A stretch of 59,676 bases of DNA, from the NCBI GenBank assembly GCA_964537875.1, contig CAZIDN010000015.1, positions 1-59,676 of the forward strand, given 5' to 3'. Position numbers and translations under genes: made by a program. The notes below the pieces were generated by a model. It saw only the letters and a program-made list of their open reading frames with translations, did not search any database and was not told the origin of the DNA. Source of the stretch: JAPKZH01 sp964537875. Lineage in GTDB: Bacteria > Acidobacteriota > Aminicenantia > Aminicenantales > UBA4085. Shown here piece after piece: positions 15,495-25,716 of the stretch (its first letter is position 1; every line of letters begins with the position of its first letter).

Positions 15495-17942
15495 ATGGGA
15501 ATCCGCGGACAGAGACGATTATTTAAATGTTTAGCATTTTCTCTCCTGGCCGTGTGGCTCACGGCAGGCGTCGCAGCCGCTCAGACCGACATTCCGTTCC
15601 AGAAGCCTCCCCAGCAGATCTTGGAGCTGGCCGACGTCGTCCAGCCACCCATAATGATAACCGACCGACACAACCGTTACATGGCCTTCCTCACCAGGCC
15701 AAACTACAAAACGCTCCAGGAGCTGGCCGAGCCCGAACTCAGACTGGCCGGCATCCGGGTCAATCCCCAGAACCACAACAGGGCCCGGACCATGTCCTAC
15801 GCGACGATCGCTGTGCAGGAATTCCCTTCGGGGAAGCCCATTCCGCTCACGGGTCTCCCGGACAACCTCCGGATGGAATACGTCCTCTTTTCTCCCCAGA
15901 GCAACTATGTCTCCTTCGTCCAGGTGCTGAAAACTGGGCTGGAATTGTGGGTCATCGAGCTGAAGACGGGACAAGTCCGGAAGCTCAGCCCACCTGCTCT
16001 TTCGGCCGTCCTCAGCTATCCCTACATCTGGTCGCCCGACGAGCGCGCCATCTACGCCATGAAGCGTTTTCATACGGAGCCCTATCTCGAGGAGAAGGAT
16101 CTGCCGACGGGCCCTGCCATTCAGGTAGCGACAGGCACTAAGGCCCCCGCTCGGACCTATCAGGATCTTCTCCGCAACAAGCAGGATGAAAAGCGCTTCG
16201 AGCATTTCGCGTTGCGTTCGCTCGTTCGCTACTCGATGGACGGACCGGAGGAGCCCTTCCTCACAGCGGCCATCTACGCGCGCGCCGGGGTCTCGCCCGA
16301 CGGCGCTTACTTGCTGGCCGAAACCATCCATCCCCCCTACTCCTATCTGCTTCCCTACAGCCAATTCCCATCCCGCGTTGAGATCTTCGACCGGACAGGC
16401 CGGAAATTCGTCGAATTGTGCGATAAGCCTCTTCGGGACACGATTCCGATCGACTTCGACGCCGTCGAGGCCGGGCCGCGCGATCACCAATGGAGGAACG
16501 ATGCCCCGGCGACCGTCGTCTGGTGCGAAGCCCAGGATGGCGGGGATCCCAGCCGAACAGCCGAGATCCGTGACCGCCTCTACGAGCTCGCGCCGCCTTT
16601 TAAAGGAACACCCCACGCCCTATGCGGGACTAAGAACCGTTATGCGGGCATCACCTGGGGGGACGCCCAGACGGCCGTCGTCCAGGATTATTGGTGGAAA
16701 ACCCGCAACACTAAGACCTACCTTATTGACCCCTCAGGGGAGAATCCAACTCCCCGGGTTCTCTTCGACATGTCATCAGAAGACCTCTATGCCCAGCCCG
16801 GCTGGTTCGTCACTGCGCCCAACGCGTTCGGGCGCTACGCCCTCCTCTTCAGCGAGGACAAGTCCAAGCTCTACTTGCAGGGTGAGGGCTATTCCCCCCA
16901 GGGCAACCGGCCTTTCCTGGACGAGTTCAACTTGAAGACTGGAAAGGCCCGGCGGCTGTGGCGGGCCGACGGGTTGAAGACTTACGAAGCGATCCTCGAC
17001 GTCCTGAATCTTCAAAAGAAAACACTCCTCGTCCGGATCGAGAGCCCGACGGACTATCCTAATTACTACGTCCGCCGCTTCGATTCAACGCGGCCGCCCC
17101 AACAAGTGACCTTCTTCGAAAACCCTTACAAATCTCTCGCGGGCATCAGCAAGCAAATGATCAACTACAAAAGGGAGGACGGCGTCGACCTCAAGGGGAC
17201 GCTCTACTTGCCGGCCAGCTACGATCCCAAGCGGGACGGGCGCCTCCCCATGCTCATGGAGGCCTACCCGGTCGAGTACAAAGACAAAGCTGCGGCCGGC
17301 CAGATCGACGACTCCCCGCATCGGTTCGTATTCCTGTACTGGGGCTCCCCCGTATTCTGGGTCGCGCGCGGCTACGCCGTTCTTGAAAGCGCCCACTTCC
17401 CCGTCGTAGGGCAAGGCAAGGAGGAGCCCAACGATACCTACATCGAACAGCTCGTCATGGATGCCAAGGCCGCCATCGACGCCGTCGACCGGATGGGTGT
17501 CGTCGAGCCGAAGCGGGTGGGCGTTATGGGGCATTCCTACGGAGCGTTTATGGTTGCCAACCTGCTCGCCCATTCCGACCTGTTCGCGGCCGGGATCGCC
17601 CGGAGCGGCGCCTACAACCGGAGCCTGACGCCGTTCGGCTTCCAGGCCGAGGAGCGGACCTATTGGCAGGCCCAGTCCATCTACAACAAGATGTCGCCCT
17701 TCAACTATGCCGACAAGATCAACGAGCCCCTGCTCCTCATCCACGGCGACGCGGACAATAACCCGGGGACCTTCACGCTTCAGAGCGAGAGGCTGTTCCT
17801 GGCTGTCAAGGGGTTGGGCGGCAAAGCCCGCCTCGTGCTTCTCCCCTATGAGAGCCACGGCTATGCCTCGCGCGAAAACATCCTCCACATGCTCTGGGAG
17901 ATGGACACCTGGCTCGAAAAATACGTCAAGGGCGTTAAATAA
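15495..17942 (+). CDS. secreted S9 family peptidase, glutamyl endopeptidase-like
   Basis: An 815-residue prolyl-oligopeptidase-type serine peptidase. A signal peptide (LAFSLLAVWLTAGVAAAQ) is followed by DIPFQKPPQQILELAD, the usual start of the S9D/GEP group, then a long beta-propeller region (to about residue 570) and an alpha/beta-hydrolase catalytic domain. The triad is Ser in GHSYGAFM (about 680), Asp in GDADNNPGTF (about 752) and His in ESHGYASREN (about 786). aaaggag lies 7 bases ahead of the ATG. It is expected to act in the periplasm or outside on peptides, consistent with a protein-degrading lifestyle. Convergent with the kinase gene behind it. Confidence 0.9.
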   Translation: MGIRGQRRLFKCLAFSLLAVWLTAGVAAAQTDIPFQKPPQQILELADVVQPPIMITDRHNRYMAFLTRPNYKTLQELAEPELRLAGIRVNPQNHNRARTMSYATIAVQEFPSGKPIPLTGLPDNLRMEYVLFSPQSNYVSFVQVLKTGLELWVIELKTGQVRKLSPPALSAVLSYPYIWSPDERAIYAMKRFHTEPYLEEKDLPTGPAIQVATGTKAPARTYQDLLRNKQDEKRFEHFALRSLVRYSMDGPEEPFLTAAIYARAGVSPDGAYLLAETIHPPYSYLLPYSQFPSRVEIFDRTGRKFVELCDKPLRDTIPIDFDAVEAGPRDHQWRNDAPATVVWCEAQDGGDPSRTAEIRDRLYELAPPFKGTPHALCGTKNRYAGITWGDAQTAVVQDYWWKTRNTKTYLIDPSGENPTPRVLFDMSSEDLYAQPGWFVTAPNAFGRYALLFSEDKSKLYLQGEGYSPQGNRPFLDEFNLKTGKARRLWRADGLKTYEAILDVLNLQKKTLLVRIESPTDYPNYYVRRFDSTRPPQQVTFFENPYKSLAGISKQMINYKREDGVDLKGTLYLPASYDPKRDGRLPMLMEAYPVEYKDKAAAGQIDDSPHRFVFLYWGSPVFWVARGYAVLESAHFPVVGQGKEEPNDTYIEQLVMDAKAAIDAVDRMGVVEPKRVGVMGHSYGAFMVANLLAHSDLFAAGIARSGAYNRSLTPFGFQAEERTYWQAQSIYNKMSPFNYADKINEPLLLIHGDADNNPGTFTLQSERLFLAVKGLGGKARLVLLPYESHGYASRENILHMLWEMDTWLEKYVKGVK

Positions 17943-17991
17943 CAGGGGAAGCCTGTCCGTAATTTGACCGCCAGCCTCTTCCTGGCATCCT

Positions 17992-20532
17992 TCAAGCCCC
18001 GGAAGGCCGGGGATGGTTTCCTTCCAGTCCGATTTTTTTGAGGAGGGCGGCGAAACGCGGGTCTGATCGGACGGAATCGAGGATCGGCAATGTTTTAAGA
18101 GTGGTCAGTCTGCTATCCCGCTCGGTATATGCCTTATCGAGCAGCTCAAAGGCGATGTCTCGCTCTCCAAGGGCCCCGTATGCGGCTGCCAAAATGACAG
18201 AGGAAACGTATTCTTGTTTTGAGCGTTCCTTCAGTTCAAGGAGCATCTTTCTGGCTTCTTCAACCTGGCCAGCCCGGGCATTGGTCACGGCAAGCTTAAT
18301 CGAGATAATAGGGCGGTCTTCTAATTTTTTTGCCGTTCTGAAGCTTGCGATGGATTCTTCGTAGCGGCTGAGTTCCCGGTATACATCACCGATATATTCA
18401 TAAGTGGCCGCATGAGTTGGATCGAATTCGAGCGCTTTCTTGAGCTCTTCGAGCGCTTCATCGTATCTTCTGGCAAAGTAGAGAATACACCCGACATTGG
18501 ATCTTATCCTCGGCGCGAGAGGATCCAAGTCGCGCGCCAGTTTGATTTCCTTTATAGCTTCCTTATGACGGCCTAGGTACGACAAGAGGAACGCATACTG
18601 GTGATGCCCAGCTGCGTCTCCCGGGCTCATATCGATGGCCTTTTTGAACTCACTCTCGGCGCCGGCAAAGTCCCAGTCATAATCTAGCTTGACGGCAGCC
18701 AAAAAAGCACGTGCTTGGTCGAGCCCATCATCGATTTCAAGCGCTTTCCGGGCGAATTCCTTGGCCTTTGGATAGGATTCGCTGGGCTGGAGATGTAGAT
18801 TATCACCGAGAACACGATAAGCATCCGCCAATCCAGCATAGGCCAGAGCATATTTTGGGTCTATGGCAAGGGCCTTATTAAAATAATCGATGGACTTCAG
18901 CAAATCTGATTTTCCGCGCTTGTTCAAGAAGAATCGGCCCTGAAGATACAGGTTATAAGCCTCAAGATTCGCGGTTGCGGGCTTAACTAGACGTGCCTTC
19001 TTGTCACCCAGGATCTCGACCTTCATGGCATCGACGAGCGCCCTGGCGATTTCATCTTGGATAGCGAAGATAGCCTCCGCTTCCATTTTCCGGTTATATA
19101 TCTCTGACCAAAGCTGAAAACCGTCCTCGGCATTGACGAGCTGGGCCGAGACCCGAAGCTTCTCACCTACGACCTGAACGCTTCCTTCGAGCACCGCTTG
19201 GACATTCAGTTTCTGCCCAATCTCGTGGGCGTCCAGATTTTTGCCTTTGAATGAAAACGCCGAGGTCCGGCCGGGAACGTTAAGGTCCTTGATCCGACCG
19301 AGGGCATTGATGAGCGCTTCAGAAATGTTGTCGGCGAGGAGTTCGGAGCTTTTGTCCGGGCTCCGGTCGACAAAAGGCAGAACGGCTACGGATTTCTTGG
19401 CGGCCGGCGGCGGGCCGGATGCTTTTCTGGGAAGAGCCTCCCAGACAATAATCCCTATAACGAAAATAGCCACAAATGCTGCCACAGGGATGAGGATCTT
19501 TTTCAGCCTGAAGGTGACTGCAATCTCCTGCGAAGTCAGTGGCTTTTGGGACGGCGTTTCCTCTTTCGAAGAAATCCTGCTATCGATCCTGCGAAGCTCG
19601 GCAAGCAGTTCCTCCGCGGTCTGAAATCTTCGCGATTTATCTTTATCCAGGCAACGGAGTATGAGGCGAGCGATGTCGTCAGGAAGCTGAGGATTGAACA
19701 TCTTTGGGCTTGGCGGCGTTTCACTCTTGTGTTTAATGGCCACGGCGAGTGGAGTGTCGCCCTCGAACGGCACTCGCCCGGTTAGTATCTCGAAGAAGAT
19801 GATCCCCAGGGAGTAGATGTCCGAGCGCACGTCCACATCCTTGCCCTCCACTTGCTCCGGCGACATATATTCCGGCGTCCCGATAATCACTCCTTCTGCC
19901 GTCACACCTTCTGCACCAAGTGAGCGGGCGATCCCAAAGTCCATGATCCTGGCACTGCCTTCTTTATCAATCATGATGTTGCCGGGCTTCAAGTCCCGGT
20001 GCACGACTCCCAACCTGTGCGCTTCTGCCAATCCTTCGCAAATTTGTTTGGTAATCGGAATGGCGGTTCCCAGGGCGAGCTGTTTGGATTGCCGGAGAAA
20101 GCTCTAGAGATTCTCTCCCGCTACATACTCCATCGTAATGAAGTATGTTCCCTTCTCTTCCCCCAAGTCGAACATCCGACAGACATTCCGATGCGATATC
20201 ATCCGGGTCGTCTTTAATTCAAGCTTAAACCTCTCGATCGTCTTTCTGTTCGCGGCAATCTCGGGCTTAATGAGCTTCAGGGCGATTTCCTGGCCAACCT
20301 TCTTGTCCTCGACCCGATAGACTTCGCCCATCCCCCCGACGCCCAGCAGTTCTATGATTTCGTACCGGCCGGCGAACAGACTTCCACGGCCAAGTGTTTC
20401 TCGTAGCGTTTCCAAGGTTTTGGTGACCGAGATCTGGGGCGTCTCAGGAATGCCTAGACGAGTCCCGCAGTCAAGACAGAACCGGGCAGTTTCGGGATTC
20501 TCAGCCCTGCATTTCGGGCAAGTCGCGGCCAA
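17992..20532 (-). pseudogene. eukaryotic-like Ser/Thr kinase with TPRs, interrupted by an in-frame amber codon
   Basis: One reading frame of 846 codons with a single TAG at 20104-20106. Order: zinc ribbon (CPKCRAENPE, CLDCG), kinase lobe with GVGGMGEVY and the lysine of IALKLIKPE, catalytic HRDLKPGNIM and DFG, a membrane helix (LIPVAAFVAIFVIGIIVWEA), a FlgO-like domain starting SVAVLPFVDRSPD, and C-terminal TPR units. The TAG stands between GENL and SFLRQS, where relatives usually have lysine (AAG to TAG). Everything on both sides is well conserved, so the lesion is recent, a sequencing error, or suppressed. The start is TTG with aaaggggt upstream. A downstream restart at 20031 would lack the ATP-binding lobe. 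Confidence 0.85.
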
Positions 20533-20656
20533 TGCTGACCCCTTTAATTTGTGATGGCTAAAGATTAACAGGGAATGGAGTCAGAGTCAACCGGGCTGGA
20601 ATCCGAATCTGGAATATAGACCTCTCCCCACGTCACACCCACGTCACAAAATTCGC

Positions 20657-20840
20657 CTAAGCTTCTTCTATGATGATGTAAAAGCACTCGATAGAGAACG
20701 GTGCGTTCCGGATGACGAGGGTTGTAGATTCCCGGCACATCGGAAACGAAAGATCAAGAAACGGGCCAGGCAAGGGATTAGAGCCGGAATCCAGGGACAG
20801 CGACAAGAAATGGCAGGAAGCACACTCCAAAAAGCGCCGA
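20657..20840 (-). mobile_element. IS91-type transposase relic, N-terminal piece
   Basis: On the minus strand VPGIYNPRHPERTVLYRVL matches the transposase start seen at 38612-38800 and 56193-56337. Its upstream flank, with caagaaacgggcca, is also shared. The protein breaks off after about 30 residues. It is fused directly to a GGT relic at 20840. Confidence 0.65.
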
Positions 20841-20933
20841 AAACCGTCAAGCCCCATTGGGTCATCGGAAGTCCCGGCGGCCAGACCCTCATCTCCACGA
20901 AAAGCATCTGCTCCTCGGTGCCGCCGCTCCGGC
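20840..20933 (+). pseudogene. GGT relic 2 with internal 217 bp deletion
   Basis: Carries the GGT stretch GKPHWVIGSPGGQT joined to KHLLLGAAD-type sequence. The join lies in cacgaa (20896-20901), a hexamer present at both ends of the missing part in the intact gene (14488 and 14705). Relic 7 at 40223 has exactly the same join. Confidence 0.85.
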
Positions 20934-20951
20934 TAGCCAATTCTTGAGTGC

Positions 20952-20981
20952 TTGACACTGATCCGCGGCCGGGAATATCTT
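20952..20981 (+). promoter_or_regulatory. sigma70-type promoter
   Basis: TTGACA at 20952-20957, 18-base spacer, TATCTT at 20976-20981. The following bases match those after R1 copy B at 15385. The TTG at 20952 is therefore best read as a -35 box and not as a start codon. Confidence 0.55.
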
Positions 20982-21071
20982 AGTTTCGTGATCAGAGGCA
21001 TCAGTTCAAAGCCTCGGGGCCGGGATTTGCGCCCCACGGGAAAGGAGATTCCAATTCGCTGCAACCAGTGG

Positions 21072-23879
21072 GTGAAACAGATTTGTGCAATCGGAATAGT
21101 GTTATTGCTCGGTGTCACAACGAGCGTAGGCGCAGTGGCAAAGCCGGATCTAGCCAAACTCGTGGCTCAACCGGCAGAGTTGTCGGCGTGGGCGTATGCC
21201 TATCGCTCCGATCTGAAGGTGCAGGAAAAACCGGAGGCCTACTTTGTACTTCGACGACTGGAACGGCTCGACCGGGCATACCGGCCGGTCAGCCTCTTGC
21301 TCTCCCAGGGTAACACTAAGAAGGGCGTGCCGTGGCCGAAACAAGAAGGCGACTGGCAGTTGCTTCCGAAAAAGGAAGTATGGGAGCGTGGTGAGTTATT
21401 GCCGGCGCCGAACGGAATATTGACATCCGCGTTGCTTTGGGAAGGACGCATGCATTTGAATCGGGTGGAACTCCACTGGCCAAAAAATGAACGGACGGCG
21501 CCGCCACAGCCAAGCGTGGAAGTTCGGATATATCCATCACCTTATGGCTGGTTTGGCTGGCAATCGGATCAGCAGGTGACAGTCAAACCGGAAATCTCCA
21601 AGGATGGGGTGACCTGGGTTTATAAGGGAGACTGGAATGGCGTGGACATGGTCGCCGTATTCGTTCAGCCTGCCGAGGAAGCGAAGAACGCCATTCCACA
21701 AATCCGGGCCTACGGTCCGGAGATGTGGAAGCGGATAGATGTGGAGATCGAATGGGGATTCAAGGCCGGATCTCAGGAAGCGAACTATGATGGCCGAGTT
21801 GAGGGATTCTTTGGCCTCGTAGGTGAGATTGCTCCTTTGACGGGCGATTCGGTCACGGCGATGGCTGGCCAGAATACCTGGAAATCGCACGCGGGAGGCG
21901 GAAACCGACGGGGTATTGTCATGTCCGTGCTGTATATCCAGCCGGCGGCCGAGCTCGTTAAGAACATGCTGAAGTTTCCCTATGGCCATCCACGCGACAC
22001 GAGGATCACAGTCTGGACAAAATCGGGCAGTTTCACCTTCTTGGCGCAGGACCTGGAAAAGGGGCCGATCTTCGCGCCGGAATACGGTTTCTTCGTGACC
22101 AAATCGGGCAGCGGCAACAATGCCCGAGAATTCGCAGCCGAATTGGCAGCCTCGAACACCAAAAGTATCCGAGAAATGACGCGCGAACATCACGAAGCGA
22201 CATGGGAAGAGGCGATGCGGGAGATCAAGTTGCCTCTGTTGCCGCGCGAGACGACATTCCCGCCGTACAAACATGTGGCGGATCCGCCGATGCAGGTGGA
22301 GGTGCCGGAGACGCGTTGGAGGGACGCTTGGCGGATGGGAGTCTCGCAATTGGAGAAAGGCGAACTCACATATATGAACCTGGCGCTTGAGGCGCCGCGA
22401 CCTATTCGGGCCATGGATGCCGTGGGGCTGCATGATACGGCAGCCAAGTGGTTGGACAGCTTTCTTCAGCGATCCGGCACCTCAGCCGACGGCGATTTCA
22501 ACGATGGCTCGGGAAATTTCTGCATCGGGAAGCTCTTTCATGACACTGCCATCATAGATTGCCCCGGTTATGACACCTATGAACTCGTCCACAATGGCGG
22601 CACTGGGAGGATTCTGTACGATTTGGCGGAACACTACTTCCTGACCGGCGACACCAAGTGGTTCAAGGAAAATCAATGGAGGATGCAGGCGGCAGCCGAG
22701 TGGATCATCCGGCAGAGAACGCTCTATATGAACAATGTTCCCAACCGGGAGGACCTCTGGGTAGCGGGACTTCATCCACCACAACATATTGCCGACTGTG
22801 CTTGGGGTCGAAGCGAATGGAAATGGTATGTGAATATTGACGCCTGGTATTACCAAGGATTACGCCGGTTTGCCGAGGCCATGGCGGAAGTCGACTCGAA
22901 GAACGCTGGGGAATATCTTGAGGAGTCCGAGCAGTACCGAAAAGCTCTCGAGAAGGCTGTGGACAGGGCGATCACCGTCGCACCAGTAATCAAGGTCCGG
23001 AATGGGACGTATCGCTCTTATATTCCGCCCATCTTTTACATTCGTGGCCCTTCCATTGGGCAAGTGGTCCAAATTGCTATGACGGATGATGACTGGCCCT
23101 TGGAGTTGGTTGATTCCGCAGGGATTCCGGCTGCTGACGACGTCCGTTTGGACGGGCATCTGGATGTGTGTGAAGACGTGTTGGCGCTCAATCCGACGCA
23201 TTTGTTCAGCGGTAATCGATTCCAGTTCTTCACCGAAAAACGGAGAGAAAGAGGCCTGTCCCCCGCGGATGACTGGTTCTGGGGCGGTTCCTCGCCTCAA
23301 CTGGGTTATAGCTATTTGGCCAACGTCTATCTGCGTCGCGACAAGGTTTCAAGCTTCCTGCGGCAATGGGTGAATAATTATGCGGCCTTTGTCATGCCCA
23401 CGCCGGAAGACTGTTTCCTTGAGCATTTTATGAACCATGCGGATCCGGCGCAAATGGAAGCGTTTAAGAAGGGCGAATATCGAAAGTACCTCAACGGCCA
23501 TGCCTTATCCTACTTCATGGAACAGTTTCGTTCCCTGCTGGTATGGGAGGATAGGAACGCTCTGTGGCTGGCGAAGGCAACGCCTCGGCATTGGCTCGAG
23601 CAGGGAAAGAAAATTTCGGTCAAGAATGCCCCGACGGATTTCGGGACGGTCGCCTATGACATCGTTTCCGATGTGGATAATAAAAAGATCACGGCCACGG
23701 TGGAGATGCCGTCGCGCAGGCCAGCCAAGACCGTGCTGCTTCGGCTTCGTCATCCCCAATCGGCGCCCCTAAAACGCGTCAAGCTCAACGGTCAACCGTG
23801 GAATGATTTCGACCCCGCGAAAGAGGTTATTCGCTTGCATGATTTGCAGGGCACGCTCAAGGTGGAGGCGGAGTATTAG
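21072..23879 (+). CDS. large secreted glycosidase-like protein, six-hairpin type
   Basis: About 935 residues from a GTG at 21072 that begins a signal peptide (KQICAIGIVLLLGVTTSVGA). No ATG exists between the last upstream stop and the signal; aaaggag at 21040 is rather far off, so the start is uncertain. The N-terminal half is beta-rich (repeated sandwich-like segments with YPSPYGWFGW). The middle and C-terminal part (about residues 430-800) look like an alpha/alpha barrel with GLHDTAAKWLDSFLQR, CPGYDTYELVHNGGTGRILY and WIIRQRTLYMNNVP. A final small beta domain with LKRVKLNGQPW resembles the last domain of rhamnosidase-type enzymes. Catalytic acids cannot be assigned by eye. Glycan degradation outside the cytoplasm is the likely role. 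Confidence 0.6.
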   Translation: MKQICAIGIVLLLGVTTSVGAVAKPDLAKLVAQPAELSAWAYAYRSDLKVQEKPEAYFVLRRLERLDRAYRPVSLLLSQGNTKKGVPWPKQEGDWQLLPKKEVWERGELLPAPNGILTSALLWEGRMHLNRVELHWPKNERTAPPQPSVEVRIYPSPYGWFGWQSDQQVTVKPEISKDGVTWVYKGDWNGVDMVAVFVQPAEEAKNAIPQIRAYGPEMWKRIDVEIEWGFKAGSQEANYDGRVEGFFGLVGEIAPLTGDSVTAMAGQNTWKSHAGGGNRRGIVMSVLYIQPAAELVKNMLKFPYGHPRDTRITVWTKSGSFTFLAQDLEKGPIFAPEYGFFVTKSGSGNNAREFAAELAASNTKSIREMTREHHEATWEEAMREIKLPLLPRETTFPPYKHVADPPMQVEVPETRWRDAWRMGVSQLEKGELTYMNLALEAPRPIRAMDAVGLHDTAAKWLDSFLQRSGTSADGDFNDGSGNFCIGKLFHDTAIIDCPGYDTYELVHNGGTGRILYDLAEHYFLTGDTKWFKENQWRMQAAAEWIIRQRTLYMNNVPNREDLWVAGLHPPQHIADCAWGRSEWKWYVNIDAWYYQGLRRFAEAMAEVDSKNAGEYLEESEQYRKALEKAVDRAITVAPVIKVRNGTYRSYIPPIFYIRGPSIGQVVQIAMTDDDWPLELVDSAGIPAADDVRLDGHLDVCEDVLALNPTHLFSGNRFQFFTEKRRERGLSPADDWFWGGSSPQLGYSYLANVYLRRDKVSSFLRQWVNNYAAFVMPTPEDCFLEHFMNHADPAQMEAFKKGEYRKYLNGHALSYFMEQFRSLLVWEDRNALWLAKATPRHWLEQGKKISVKNAPTDFGTVAYDIVSDVDNKKITATVEMPSRRPAKTVLLRLRHPQSAPLKRVKLNGQPWNDFDPAKEVIRLHDLQGTLKVEAEY

Positions 23880-23890
23880 GATACAATAGA

Positions 23891-24022
23891 GTGGGCCATA
23901 GGATCGTCGAGTTCAAGGGACTCTTCGGCCCGGCGATGGGTATATGTATCGATCACGAAAAGCATCTGCTCCTCGGTGCCGCCGACCCGCGCAGCTCCAA
24001 TGGCCTGGCAGCCGGCTATTAA
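23891..24022 (+). pseudogene. GGT relic 3, last 44 codons
   Basis: Only the C-terminal end (GHRIVEFKGLFGPA to the stop) remains, 12 bases after the stop of the preceding gene. It is followed by R1 copy C, as relic 7 is followed by R1 copy E. Confidence 0.85.
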
Positions 24023-24052
24023 TCCTTTTTCTGAGCATCTGTCGGATTTCCG

Positions 24053-24200
24053 ACACTCTTTAGCTTATCTGCGGCTCCTTGTCCCCTTTCCGCTATTTTC
24101 AGCTCAATTTGACATCCGACGACGCCCCAATTTATCATTCCCAACAATATGGAGAAGCGAAATTGGCGCATGGACACTCATTTGGCCGGCGCACCAGAAA
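24053..24200 (+). repeat. dispersed promoter element R1, copy C
   Basis: Same element as 505-690, with the same lead-in (ctgagcatctgtcgg) from the GGT stop as at 40398. It now drives only a HEAT-repeat remnant. Confidence 0.75.
24109..24138 (+). promoter_or_regulatory. sigma70-type promoter in R1 copy C
   Basis: TTGACA at 24109-24114, 18-base spacer, TATCAT at 24133-24138. Confidence 0.5.
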
Positions 24201-24203
24201 AGG

Positions 24204-24310
24204 GAGAAATCGGGAAAACGGCGATCGAGTCGCTGGGCGACTGCTCCGATCCGAGGGCCCTTCAGGCGTTGATCGACCTGGCCCGGAATCCGGTCCCGCG
24301 GGGAGGCTGA
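24204..24310 (+). pseudogene. HEAT-repeat protein C-terminal remnant
   Basis: A start-less frame reads TAIESLGDCSDPRALQALID then LARNPVPRGG and a stop. This is one HEAT unit of the kind found at the C-terminus of HEAT-repeat proteins in this lineage. It begins abruptly where the R1 leader ends. Confidence 0.55.
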
Positions 24311-24364
24311 CCTCCCGCCGGTCCCGGATCGAAGCGGTTCGAGGCTCTATTATTATCGCAACGA

Positions 24365-25456
24365 TCAACCCGCGATCCTGTATTTGACCAGCCGCAGAGT
24401 CTCGTCCGGATTTTCTTCCAGGACGAAAACGACCTCCCCCGATGCCCTCAGCAGCGTCCGTCCCGGTCCCAGATAGAAACAATCGACGTACCTCCCCTCC
24501 GCGTTGAAGACGTCCCAGAGCTTTCCCTTCTCCGGATCTTCGGTCGACGTTGACACCCAGAGCAGCGGACCGTTCGCCACGAGGTTGTCGATGTCGGTTT
24601 GATAGTCGGCCTTCGGGAGTTTCATTTTTTCCCGCCATTCCCGTTCGTCCTTGGTTTCGAGCTGCGGGACATGAGGATAATCGCGCCGGAAACGCCGGAC
24701 GATTTTTTTCCGATCCAAATCCAGGACCTCGATCAGATAATCCCGGCCGTGAAAGCCGAAGACGAGCCGTCCGTCCTCGCTCATGGTTTTAATGGCATTC
24801 CCCCAGTTCAACCCGCCCCCCGGGATGAGGTAGCGCTTGAAAAAGAAGGGCGCGATATCCGTCTCCGATTTTCCGTCCCGGGTCAACAGCATCATTATGT
24901 GCGGGATATCCGCGAAACCGGGAATTCCCACCGGGGCCGCCGGCGCGTCTACGCGGTAAAAGACCAGACCGTCCCGCCCGACGCCGACGAAACCCCAATT
25001 GATTTGTTTGTTGAGCGGGATTTCGCCCAGCCATTTTCCATCCAGATCCGCCCGCCACAGCCGACGCAGGCCGCTGTCATAAATGAGGAGATCGGATCCG
25101 TCCAATTGATATCCGAAATGGGCCGACATCTCTCCCGGCCCCTCGCCCTTCTTGAAAAGATTCCGGATGAATGTCCCCCCCGCGGTGAACTTCAGGAGTT
25201 CGGCCTCGTCCTGAAGAAAAATCGTCCCGTCCGGGGCGATTTTCAAGCGATACGGATACTTGAAATAAAAAACGCCGCCCTCGTCCGTGACCCGCCAGAT
25301 CTCCTCGAGTTTGAGGACCCGGCCCGCGTTCGCGGCGGACGGTTTTCCGGGATTTTCAATCACCTCCTGGGAAAAGAGGACCCCGGACGAAAGAACCGTC
25401 GCCCAAAGGAAAACCGCTCGGATTCCGCGACCGACAAAACTGTTCCTGGTGCCCAT
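24365..25456 (-). CDS. 6-bladed beta-propeller secreted protein
   Basis: About 363 residues with a signal peptide (AVFLWATVLSSGVLFSQ) and propeller blades, including LFKKGEGPGEMSAHF, the family turn. The ATG at 25456 has aaaggagacgggag just upstream and is chosen over an earlier start at 25498. It is diverged from the three near-identical paralogues. It is convergent with the HEAT remnant. Role unknown; likely a periplasmic or surface-exposed binding protein. Confidence 0.8.
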   Translation of the reverse strand: MGTRNSFVGRGIRAVFLWATVLSSGVLFSQEVIENPGKPSAANAGRVLKLEEIWRVTDEGGVFYFKYPYRLKIAPDGTIFLQDEAELLKFTAGGTFIRNLFKKGEGPGEMSAHFGYQLDGSDLLIYDSGLRRLWRADLDGKWLGEIPLNKQINWGFVGVGRDGLVFYRVDAPAAPVGIPGFADIPHIMMLLTRDGKSETDIAPFFFKRYLIPGGGLNWGNAIKTMSEDGRLVFGFHGRDYLIEVLDLDRKKIVRRFRRDYPHVPQLETKDEREWREKMKLPKADYQTDIDNLVANGPLLWVSTSTEDPEKGKLWDVFNAEGRYVDCFYLGPGRTLLRASGEVVFVLEENPDETLRLVKYRIAG

Positions 25457-25648
25457 CTCCCGTCTCCTTTCATTGACAACTATCATTAAGTACGCCAATG
25501 CGCCCCCGTTCGTTTATCAGGATTTGCTTTTTTATGCTGCACGTCGTTCTTTCGCCTTAAGGTCGGAATCGATATTCCCTTTCACGAAAGAATGGTATTC
25601 CCGGCTGCCGATCGTTGTCAAGAACACGAAATAGTTCGGAAAGAAGGG

Positions 25649-25716
25649 CGGCTGGGCAGCCGGCTTTTGAACACTCATCTAGCCGGCACACCAGAAAAAC
25701 GAATTTCTTATCACCC
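25649..25716. repeat. GGT end plus R1 leader (GGT relic 4)
   Basis: gcagccggcttttgaacact is the last codons and stop of GGT, followed by the R1 leader (cagaaaaacgaatttcttat), the same arrangement as after the intact GGT at 14761-14818. It abuts the 3' end of the C45 gene. Upstream, 25560-25648 resembles 55650-55735 (ttcacgaa and gtcaagaaca blocks), an unassigned repeat. Confidence 0.65.

Noticed and set aside
15531..17888. Long minus-strand frames opposite the S9 peptidase
   Set aside because: High-GC shadows; the S9 catalytic triad is on the plus strand.
20952..21071. TTG at 20952 as start of the glycosidase-like gene
   Set aside because: The TTG is part of a TTGACA with an 18-base spacer to TATCTT, repeated elsewhere as a promoter; the signal peptide begins at the GTG at 21072.
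24599..25489. 296-codon plus-strand frame opposite the propeller at 24365
   Set aside because: Antisense shadow; the minus frame has a signal peptide, ribosome site and propeller turns.
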